Source: Chitinophagales bacterium (GTDB lineage Bacteria > Bacteroidota > Bacteroidia > Chitinophagales > BACL12). From it: a stretch of DNA of 21,078 nucleotides. The stretch is taken from contig JACMJP010000239.1 in NCBI GenBank assembly GCA_014380545.1, positions 1 through 21,078 of the forward strand, given 5' to 3'. Numbering within the stretch: position 1 is the first letter of the stretch; every line of letters starts with the position of its first letter. Positions 7,543 to 13,240 of this stretch are shown here, in pieces. The notes under the pieces were generated by a model. The model had not been told where the DNA came from and did no database searches. It saw only the letters and a list, made by a program, of their open reading frames with translations. Made by a program: the position numbers and the translations under genes.

Positions 7543-8685
7543 ATGGATATCTCATACATATTAAATCAGCTTGGTGAAGACCGGGAGAATTATTTTAATG
7601 CTGTTGCACCGCCGATCATACAAACAAGCAATTTCGCATTTAAAACAGTAGCTGATTTTCGCAATGCGATGCAGGATGAATTACATGCGCATTTATATTC
7701 GAGAGGGAATAATCCAACAGTTGAAATCGTACGAAAAAAAATTGCCGCATTGGAAGGTACAGATGATTGTTTGGTTTTTTCGAGTGGCGTTGCTGCAGTA
7801 ACTGCTGCTGTGATGAGTGTGGTAAAAAGTGGTGATCATATTGTTTGTATTGAAAGCCCGTATAGCTGGACTACACATTTGCTTACACAAATACTTCCTG
7901 ATTATAATATTTCAACAACATTTGTTGATGGAAAGGAAATAAAAAATTTCGAAAGTGCAATTCAGTCCAACACAAAATTAATTTTTCTTGAAAGCCCAAA
8001 TACTTTTTGGTTTGATCTGCAGGATATAAAAGCTGTATGTGATTTAGCAAAGCAGAAGAAAATAATTACTGCAATTGATAATAGTTATTGTACTCCATTA
8101 TATCAGCAACCTCACCTCTATGGAATTGATTTAATTGTGCATACAGCAACAAAATATCTTGCCGGACACAGCGATGTTGTTGCAGGAGTTGTATGTGGAA
8201 ATAAAGAAATAATAGGAAAGATATTCCAGCACCAGTTTATGTGTTTTGGTGCAATTCCTTCTCCGCATGATGCATGGTTATTATTAAGAGGATTAAGAAC
8301 ATTACCTCTGCGATTAGAAAAAAGTGTGAACACAACAGAAAAGGTAATTGCATATTTAGGAAAACACCTTAAAGTTGAAAAAATAATTTACCCTTTTCAT
8401 CCATCGCATGCTCAATATGATCTTGCAAAAAAACAAATGAAAAGGGGAGGAGGATTGTTTGCTGTATTATTAAAAACAAATTCAACAGAAAAAATTGAAT
8501 TGTTTTGTAATACTCTTGAAAGATTTTTATTGGCAGTAAGTTGGGGCGGGCATGAAAGCTTGGTATTTGCAGCATGCATAAAAAAGAATAATCATTACCC
8601 GAATAATTATGTACGGTTTTATATTGGGCTGGAAGAAGCGGATGTTTTAATTGAGGATTTGGAAAGGTCGTTAGAAATGATTTAA
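7543..8685 (+). CDS. Cys/Met metabolism PLP-dependent lyase
   Basis: This is a fold-type I PLP enzyme of the cystathionine gamma-synthase/beta-lyase family (380 residues, normal length). It would act on sulfur amino acids by beta- or gamma-elimination or replacement. Evidence includes YSRGNNPT (52-59), FSSGVAAVTA (79-88), the Tyr of SPYSWT (Y107) where the family has its catalytic YGGT, AIDNSYCTP (177-185) with the PLP-pyridine Asp179, and the Schiff-base lysine K204 in HTATKYLAGHSD. The C-terminus carries VSWGGHESL and VRFYIGLE. Which reaction it catalyses (beta-lyase, gamma-lyase or gamma-synthase) cannot be read from the sequence. Placement 5 nt after meaB would be compatible with methionine breakdown to 2-oxobutyrate and propionyl-CoA, but that is inference. 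Confidence 0.92.
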   Translation: MDISYILNQLGEDRENYFNAVAPPIIQTSNFAFKTVADFRNAMQDELHAHLYSRGNNPTVEIVRKKIAALEGTDDCLVFSSGVAAVTAAVMSVVKSGDHIVCIESPYSWTTHLLTQILPDYNISTTFVDGKEIKNFESAIQSNTKLIFLESPNTFWFDLQDIKAVCDLAKQKKIITAIDNSYCTPLYQQPHLYGIDLIVHTATKYLAGHSDVVAGVVCGNKEIIGKIFQHQFMCFGAIPSPHDAWLLLRGLRTLPLRLEKSVNTTEKVIAYLGKHLKVEKIIYPFHPSHAQYDLAKKQMKRGGGLFAVLLKTNSTEKIELFCNTLERFLLAVSWGGHESLVFAACIKKNNHYPNNYVRFYIGLEEADVLIEDLERSLEMI

Positions 8686-8713
8686 TCATTACAATTCGCA
8701 TTTAAAAATATCA

Positions 8714-8721
8714 TATTTTTG
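8714..8721 (+). promoter_or_regulatory. -7 promoter box of the small lipoprotein gene
   Basis: TATTTTTG matches TAnnTTTG and ends only 3 nt before the ATG at 8725. Transcription would start at about the start codon. Confidence 0.45.
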
Positions 8722-8724
8722 CGT

Positions 8725-9192
8725 ATGAACACTACACTAAGGATGGCATTATATTTATCCATCGTATGCGGATTAGTTTCATGTGAACGAAAATACATTT
8801 ATAGAGATGTATTTGTAGGCGAATATAATTGGAAAATAAGTCAATCATATTATTTACGTATGGTTGACTCATTTTATACAGAGTATGATACAGTTATTAA
8901 TAACGGGTTTGTTGAAGCATTTGATGATAAGCGGCTTAAGGTTTCTTACAACGTTGATACAAATATATTCATACCACAGGGATCTTGTATTGAGAACCAA
9001 TTTATGCCTATTTACGGGTTCTTGTTCCCTGAAATTGATCTGGCTGGTGAAATGGTTTATGATGAACTTATCTGTAGTACCTATGAGAGATTTGAAGGGT
9101 ATATACATGGGGATAGTATTTATCTTGAGTACTCATATACTGGCCTTGTTTGGGGCGGCTCTTTAATTATTGAAGGAGTTAAAGTTCAATAG
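8725..9192 (+). CDS. Small putative lipoprotein of unknown function
   Basis: A 155-residue protein that I do not recognise. The N-terminus MNTTLRMALYLSIVCGLVSC is a lipoprotein signal peptide with Cys20 in an LVSC lipobox, so the mature protein should be lipid-anchored. The remainder is rich in aromatics and acidic residues (VFVGEYNWKISQSYYL, DSIYLEYSYTGLVWGGSLIIEG). It looks like a compact beta-sheet protein of the kind common as small Bacteroidota lipoproteins. ATG 8725 is preferred over an in-frame TTG at 8719 inside the -7 box. ATG 8743 is a second possibility if the mRNA has a short leader. The gene is convergent with the ferritin-like gene downstream. Confidence 0.7.
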   Translation: MNTTLRMALYLSIVCGLVSCERKYIYRDVFVGEYNWKISQSYYLRMVDSFYTEYDTVINNGFVEAFDDKRLKVSYNVDTNIFIPQGSCIENQFMPIYGFLFPEIDLAGEMVYDELICSTYERFEGYIHGDSIYLEYSYTGLVWGGSLIIEGVKVQ

Positions 9193-9232
9193 TAGTTATA
9201 ACCACTCAATAGTAAATAATACTTTTATTTAT

Positions 9233-9985
9233 TCACCAAACCTGTTCCATCTGCAATAACTCTTTATCTTTTGCTTTTATGATCTTCCTGCTTTTTTCAA
9301 ATATTAAAAATGTTTCTGCTGCATAATCTAAAAAATTATAGCCGGCCTTTTTAAAAACCTTTCCATGATAGAACCAAACCACAGGGATTGTTCCTGCAAG
9401 CAATAAAACATAATTAAGGCGCATATATAAATTTAATAACGAACTCCTTTTCTTCTGCATTCTGTTCAATGCATAACTCTGGAAACGGATATGAATATCT
9501 TCATCGCACAATATGCGATAGCACATCTGCTTTAATAATTTTGATTGTGTGGCATTCGCCATTGCTTTATAATAAACTGCTGCAATAATTTCGGCAGTTA
9601 GTAAAACTGTAATTGAAACTTCAAGGTTTCCTTTATGTCGCAACCATCGAAAAAAATTATCCACCCAGTGTTCTTTTTCCTTTGCAATATTATTTTTGTT
9701 CATGAATTTCAATAAATATTGGGCATGCCTGTGTTCTTCATGAATAAATAATTTCAGCGCATAGATGTAAGAATCATCTTCACATTGCTGCACATATTTT
9801 TTTGCATCCTGAAAAATATATTTCCCTTCCCCGCTTTCGCCTCTTTGAAACTGGCGAATGCTGTCATAAATAATTTCTTTTTCTTCAGGAGTGAGTTGGT
9901 ATTCTTCATTCCATTTGAAGTTGTCTTCTTTATTTGCATTTTCCTCAAATACATTGATCCAATGCTGGAAATAAAATTCTTTCAT
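9233..9985 (-). CDS. Ferritin-like diiron protein
   Basis: A 250-residue cytoplasmic protein of the ferritin-like superfamily, exact reaction unknown. From ATG 9985 the spacing of ligands fits a four-helix diiron bundle: E53 (or a neighbour), E84-x-x-H87 in HEEHRHAQYLL, E132 in LLTAEIIAAVYY, and E162-x-x-H165 in CDEDIHIRFQSYAL. This is the E, ExxH, E, ExxH pattern of diiron carboxylate oxygenases and ferritins. A C-terminal segment (VLLLAGTIPVVWFYHG) is hydrophobic and may contact the membrane. The frame is open upstream of 9985, but that extension is encoded by an inverted repeat and is low-complexity basic, so it is excluded. The gene lies 44 nt after the DUF1361 gene and probably shares its transcript. 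Confidence 0.82.
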   Translation of the reverse strand: MKEFYFQHWINVFEENANKEDNFKWNEEYQLTPEEKEIIYDSIRQFQRGESGEGKYIFQDAKKYVQQCEDDSYIYALKLFIHEEHRHAQYLLKFMNKNNIAKEKEHWVDNFFRWLRHKGNLEVSITVLLTAEIIAAVYYKAMANATQSKLLKQMCYRILCDEDIHIRFQSYALNRMQKKRSSLLNLYMRLNYVLLLAGTIPVVWFYHGKVFKKAGYNFLDYAAETFLIFEKSRKIIKAKDKELLQMEQVW

Positions 9986-9998
9986 AGTTAATACATTT

Positions 9999-10060
9999 TC
10001 CCGCAGATTACGCAGAAAAGGCGCAGAGTTCATTTGCGGAAATCTGCGTAATCTGCGGGA
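9999..10060. repeat. 18-bp perfect inverted repeat, likely dispersed palindromic element
   Basis: TCCCGCAGATTACGCAGA (9999-10016) is the exact reverse complement of 10043-10060, with a 26-nt centre. The centre itself contains GCGCAGA and TTTGCGG, echoes of the arm sequence. It is more GC-rich than its surroundings. The right arm overlaps the end of the DUF1361 gene and the left arm lies in the gap before the ferritin-like gene. The structure suggests a mobile-type palindromic (REP/MITE-like) sequence. It could form a long RNA hairpin within the polycistronic mRNA. Confidence 0.85.
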
Positions 10061-10713
10061 GCTTTTTGTTTTAAATAAAAAAATTGGTAATACAAAAAAC
10101 TTAGAACACCACAATATAAAATTGCCATACCAGTAATATATTTAAGTGTTTCTGTGTCCTGCAATATTTCATAACTTCTTTCATAGAGATAATGCACATC
10201 AAATAAAACATCCCAGCTGTTCCATCTTTCGTATCTGCCGAGGTAGATTCCAACTCCGGTTAAAAAGAAAACAGTAATGATGAAAATGATATTAGCCTTT
10301 ACTCTTCTTTTCTCAAAAAATCTTTGTTGTACAATTTGCAAAGACATGAAACCCCAAACTAACCCTGCCCATGAAAAACTCAATAACATCAGCAAGTCAA
10401 ACCACTGCGGAACAGATTTATATTCATCTAAATGATAAATGTCTGTAATGATATAAGCTGAATTCGGAAAAAATAATAACCACAAAATGAAATATAATAA
10501 TTTCTTAATGTACACGGTTTGTTCTGTAGTTCTTTTAATTAGCAATGCAATTGCATAGGGCATCCATGCAAGAAATAAATTCTTGCAAAGAAAAATGTAT
10601 TCCTTCTGTCCGACATAAATAAGTCTTGCACTAAGTACAGCGATACAAAATGCAGACAAGGCTATCGCATAAAGCAATGTTTTATTTGCTCTTATATTTA
10701 ATTTCATAAGCAT
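10030..10713 (-). CDS. DUF1361 membrane protein
   Basis: A multi-pass inner-membrane protein of the DUF1361 family, function unknown. From ATG 10713 it has 227 residues and about six to seven hydrophobic helices. Family marks are FLAWMPYAIALL, LLFFPNSAYIITDIYHL, the WAGLVWGFMSL helix and GIYLGRYERWNSWDVL. ATG 10713 overlaps the TAA of the upstream DgkA gene (TAATG), implying translational coupling. ATG 10707 is also possible. The last nine residues (PADYADFRK) come from the arm and centre of the inverted repeat, so the original C-terminus may have been replaced. Confidence 0.88.
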   Translation of the reverse strand: MLMKLNIRANKTLLYAIALSAFCIAVLSARLIYVGQKEYIFLCKNLFLAWMPYAIALLIKRTTEQTVYIKKLLYFILWLLFFPNSAYIITDIYHLDEYKSVPQWFDLLMLLSFSWAGLVWGFMSLQIVQQRFFEKRRVKANIIFIITVFFLTGVGIYLGRYERWNSWDVLFDVHYLYERSYEILQDTETLKYITGMAILYCGVLSFLYYQFFYLKQKAPADYADFRK

Positions 10714-11069
10714 TATAATTTTAAAATATGTGGTATAAATATGATACACCCGATAGCTGCTGCGGCTATTCCTGCAAATAATACAGCACCAGCTGCAAGG
10801 TCTTTTATTTTCCGCATTTGCGGATGTATTTCTTTGTGCACAATATCACCGAGCATTTCTATTGCGGTGTTGAATGCTTCAGCAATTAAAACTAAACCAA
10901 TGCAAATAATAATGGCGATCCATTCTGCTGATGTTATTTTAAAATAAAAACCTGCCGCAATTACAAACACAGAAAAAAATAAATGAAACTTTGCATGTTC
11001 TCCTTCTTTAAAGAAAACAACTATACCATTCCAGGCATCTGCAAATCTTTTTAATTCTTTTCTCAGCAT
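10713..11069 (-). CDS. Diacylglycerol/undecaprenol kinase family protein (DgkA-like)
   Basis: A small integral membrane lipid kinase (118 residues, the normal family size) that phosphorylates diacylglycerol or undecaprenol using ATP. It shows the N-terminal amphipathic FADAWNGIVVFFKEGEHAKFH, three transmembrane helices, the catalytic AEAFNTAIEMLGD motif, and the HPQMRKIKDLAAGAVL segment. Which lipid is used cannot be read from the sequence. The short FxxAxxGI start with an early EHAKFH resembles the undecaprenol-kinase subgroup common in Gram-positives and Bacteroidota. Its stop overlaps the start of the DUF1361 gene. The EEP gene upstream ends 27 nt before this start, so all may be cotranscribed. 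I found no exact -7 box directly upstream. Confidence 0.9.
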   Translation of the reverse strand: MLRKELKRFADAWNGIVVFFKEGEHAKFHLFFSVFVIAAGFYFKITSAEWIAIIICIGLVLIAEAFNTAIEMLGDIVHKEIHPQMRKIKDLAAGAVLFAGIAAAAIGCIIFIPHILKL

Positions 11070-11096
11070 TTATTTGCCACTTATAGATAGCGTTTT

Positions 11097-12116
11097 TTAC
11101 TGCTTTAAATTTTTGAATTTATAATATCCAATAATTCCCAAATGATTGCTGGACGTTTGTTTCAATGTTCCGAAATCAACGCAATTCAGATCCGTACTAT
11201 GAAAAATATAATCAATCGGAACCTGAATGATTGAATTTGAGGGGAAAGTGGATGCAAGGTCTTTGCGGCTGTCTTTCAGTTTTGTTTCTTTCGTAAAGGT
11301 TTCTATTTCTTCACTCCAGGGAACAGCATTCATATCTCCCATAACAACTAATGGTAATTTTACACTGTCTGCATATGCTCCTATTACCTTAAATTGTTTT
11401 TTTTGCTCTTCAAATCCTTTCTCATTTTTTGGTGAACTCACTGTTGCAGAAATAAATTGAAAAGTATTTTCTCCGATATTTACTTTCCCTGTTAATAATG
11501 GGAAGTTATGTTGTACAATTACTTTCGTATCAGTAATGGGATATTTGGAATAAATAGCCATTCCATATCCTTTTATGGAAAGGTCACTCATATTGTACGG
11601 ATATTTTTCCTTCAGCATTTCATTTATAGGATCGAGAGTTTGCTGATTTAATTCCTGAAATGATAAAATATCAGCGTTACTTTCCATTGCTGTTTTTGCT
11701 ACTGATAAAATATTCTTATTGTTTTCTTTTACATTAAAATGTACTACTGAAAAATCTGACTGTATTTCTTTTTTAATTATTTCTTTTTTTGTTTCAGTAA
11801 CCGGTGCCTGTCCTGTTTTAAAATATTGCCAAATGCCGGGTGTAAGAATTAACAGAGCTATTGCACCGCTTGTTGCCAGCATTTTATTTCCTCTTATAAA
11901 AACAAACATTGTGAATGCAGTTAAAACAATTGCATAAGGTATGCGCAGGGCATCCATTGCATCGAATATCCAGAAATCCGGCTGGAAAGCTAAGATCAGA
12001 CTGAACGCAATGATAGAAACTGAAAAAATGATTCTCCAGGTGTATAAATCCATCCATCTCAATAATACATTTGCCATAAACTCAATTCTGCGAAAATTTA
12101 CCTGTGTAAAAATCAT
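11097..12116 (-). CDS. Membrane-anchored endonuclease/exonuclease/phosphatase family protein
   Basis: A 339-residue protein with two to three N-terminal transmembrane helices (about residues 28-95) and an EEP (DNase I/Mg-dependent phosphoesterase) domain facing the periplasm. Active-site motifs: N128 in VHFNVKENN, E155 in ILSFQELN, GDMNAVPWS (260-268), and D302 in VPIDYIFHS. The terminal motif is SNHLG (323-327), where the family normally has SDH, so the Asp next to the catalytic His is Asn. The substrate is unknown; nucleic acid, sugar phosphate or phospholipid are all known for the fold. ATG 12116 sits 4 nt after the -7 box TATATTTG. ATG 12077 (MANVLLRW) is an alternative. The gene precedes dgkA-like. 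Confidence 0.88.
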   Translation of the reverse strand: MIFTQVNFRRIEFMANVLLRWMDLYTWRIIFSVSIIAFSLILAFQPDFWIFDAMDALRIPYAIVLTAFTMFVFIRGNKMLATSGAIALLILTPGIWQYFKTGQAPVTETKKEIIKKEIQSDFSVVHFNVKENNKNILSVAKTAMESNADILSFQELNQQTLDPINEMLKEKYPYNMSDLSIKGYGMAIYSKYPITDTKVIVQHNFPLLTGKVNIGENTFQFISATVSSPKNEKGFEEQKKQFKVIGAYADSVKLPLVVMGDMNAVPWSEEIETFTKETKLKDSRKDLASTFPSNSIIQVPIDYIFHSTDLNCVDFGTLKQTSSNHLGIIGYYKFKNLKQ

Positions 12117-12120
12117 GGTG

Positions 12121-12128
12121 CAAATATA
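12121..12128 (-). promoter_or_regulatory. -7 promoter box of the EEP gene
   Basis: The minus strand reads TATATTTG, an exact TAnnTTTG match, 4 nt before ATG 12116. A 7-bp inverted repeat (12138-12156) lies just upstream. Confidence 0.5.
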
Positions 12129-12137
12129 AACTAAAAG

Positions 12138-12156
12138 AACTTTGAAAAACAAAGTT
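12138..12156. promoter_or_regulatory. Inverted repeat upstream of the EEP promoter
   Basis: AACTTTG and CAAAGTT form 7-bp arms around AAAAA. It lies between the end of the winged-helix gene and the EEP -7 box. It could be an operator half-related to the palindrome at 13117-13131, or a weak terminator for the upstream operon. The AT-rich composition makes chance occurrence possible. Confidence 0.35.
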
Positions 12157-12172
12157 TATCATGAAAATATTT

Positions 12173-12469
12173 TTATTTTCCTTTAATGAGCTGTTCTAAA
12201 GTATTTAAATGATTGGTAAAAGCCTTTCTCCCAGGTTGGGTAACCCGGTAAGATGTTCGGGGTTTTTTCCCGACAAATTCTTTTTTCACTTCAATATATT
12301 TTGCTTTTTCCAATGCGCTTATATGGCTTGCAAGGTTACCATCTGTAACATCTAGCATGTTTTTCATCGCATTAAAATCCATCCAGTCATTAACCACCAA
12401 TGCACTCATAATACCGAGACGGATGCGGCTCTCAAATTCTTTATTTAAGTTGGCAATAATTTCTTTCAT
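12173..12469 (-). CDS. Winged-helix transcriptional regulator
   Basis: A 98-residue DNA-binding protein of the winged-helix HTH_34 (MarR/ArsR-like) type. The recognition region is MKNMLDVTDGNLASHISALEKAKYIEVKK, followed by a wing rich in basic residues (EFVGKKPRTSYRVTQPGRKAF). The family is typically encoded next to a membrane protein it is thought to serve or regulate. Its ATG overlaps the stop of the upstream membrane-protein gene (ATGA), so translation should be coupled and the stoichiometry fixed. No ligand-binding domain is present. The palindrome over the operon promoter is a candidate binding site. Confidence 0.9.
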   Translation of the reverse strand: MKEIIANLNKEFESRIRLGIMSALVVNDWMDFNAMKNMLDVTDGNLASHISALEKAKYIEVKKEFVGKKPRTSYRVTQPGRKAFTNHLNTLEQLIKGK

Positions 12470-13107
12470 CGTTCGTAGCGATAATACATTACGGCACCAT
12501 AAACAATATGCAACACTCCAAATCCGATTGCCCAGAAAATAACAGTATATTCATACATAATGCTGCAAATTAAACCCAGAATAATTTCACAAATGCCGAG
12601 GTAACGAACCTCATGCAGGGTGTATTTGCTTGCATTCAACAGGGCTAAACCATAAAATATTAAAGTAGCGGGTGCAATTAATAAATAGAGATTGTATTTA
12701 TATAGCACTAAACAAAATATTCCACCCGCAACTAATGGAATAATTAAATTCCACATAGTTAATTCTGCTGATTTGTTCCAGAAGGGTACATTTAGTTGTT
12801 TTGATTTGCGTAACCCCAGAAAAATGCCGAAGCCCACAGCAAGTAATAAAACAAAAATTGCATCAATCACTAAAAACAAGATGAGCTTTAGTTCAATTAC
12901 TTTATTTGTGGTCATGGAAACCGTACCCACTTCAGGTGCAAGTTTATAATTCAAGTACCACCATGCTATTGCAGTTCCGGCCAAAGCAATAATACCAGCT
13001 ATAATGCCCGATATACCGCTCAAAGAAATAAATTTCGAAGAACGCTCCATCATAGAGCGTATCTCTTTTATATCCTGAATATAAGCCTTATTTTCTAATT
13101 GTTCCAT
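12466..13107 (-). CDS. Six-helix membrane protein paired with the winged-helix regulator
   Basis: A 213-residue inner-membrane protein of unknown function. A short charged N-terminus (EQLENKAYIQDIKEIRSMMERSS) precedes about six transmembrane helices: roughly 29-50, 72-95, 116-132, 137-154, 166-184 and 188-208. I see no catalytic or transport motif. The pairing with a small winged-helix regulator through a 4-nt ATGA overlap is a recurrent Bacteroidota arrangement as I recall it, which suggests the two act together, for example as a membrane sensor or a regulated membrane protein. This is inference. An exact -7 box lies 19 nt upstream. The gene is divergent from the SGNH-like secreted protein. 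Confidence 0.8.
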   Translation of the reverse strand: MEQLENKAYIQDIKEIRSMMERSSKFISLSGISGIIAGIIALAGTAIAWWYLNYKLAPEVGTVSMTTNKVIELKLILFLVIDAIFVLLLAVGFGIFLGLRKSKQLNVPFWNKSAELTMWNLIIPLVAGGIFCLVLYKYNLYLLIAPATLIFYGLALLNASKYTLHEVRYLGICEIILGLICSIMYEYTVIFWAIGFGVLHIVYGAVMYYRYER

Positions 13108-13116
13108 ATTAAAGCT

Positions 13117-13131
13117 CTTTGTTGAACAAAG
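13117..13131. promoter_or_regulatory. 15-bp palindrome, candidate operator
   Basis: CTTTGTTGAACAAAG is a perfect palindrome with 7-bp arms and one central base. It overlaps the -7 box (13134-13127) of the membrane-protein/regulator operon and covers the expected transcription start. That position suits repression, perhaps by the winged-helix protein of the same operon. Confidence 0.5.
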
Positions 13132-13134
13132 TTA
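13127..13134 (-). promoter_or_regulatory. -7 promoter box of the membrane-protein/regulator operon
   Basis: The minus strand reads TAACTTTG, an exact TAnnTTTG match, 19 nt before ATG 13107. It overlaps the 15-bp palindrome. Confidence 0.55.
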
Positions 13135-13193
13135 AAATTGTTTTGCAACTGTCATAAACTATTTCGCATTTAGTGTATTATAGTATTGATACT

Positions 13194-13201
13194 TAACTTT
13201 G
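13194..13201 (+). promoter_or_regulatory. -7 promoter box of the SGNH-like gene
   Basis: TAACTTTG is an exact TAnnTTTG match, 39 nt before the signal-peptide ATG at 13241 and 3 nt before another in-frame ATG at 13205. Confidence 0.5.
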
Positions 13202-13240
13202 CCAATGATATTAAATTCAAAACACAAAAATTTTAACCCA

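Noticed and set aside
9188..9214. Direct repeat CAATAGTA and the imperfect palindrome after the small lipoprotein gene
   Set aside because: Short and AT-rich, with a mismatch in the palindrome and no T run. It is not distinguishable from chance in this composition.
9999..10060. CRISPR repeat or ordinary terminator
   Set aside because: Only one inverted pair exists, with no spacer array. The T run expected after a minus-strand terminator stem is missing, and the stem lies partly inside a coding region.
9986..10114. N-terminal extension of the ferritin-like protein upstream of 9985
   Set aside because: The extension is encoded by the inverted repeat and the end of the DUF1361 gene and is an Arg-rich low-complexity stretch. 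The family start is at MKEFYFQHW.
13199..13240. Earlier in-frame starts (TTG 13199, ATG 13205) for the SGNH-like gene
   Set aside because: TTG 13199 lies within the -7 box. ATG 13205 would put a charged extension before a clear signal peptide, although a leaderless start there is not excluded.
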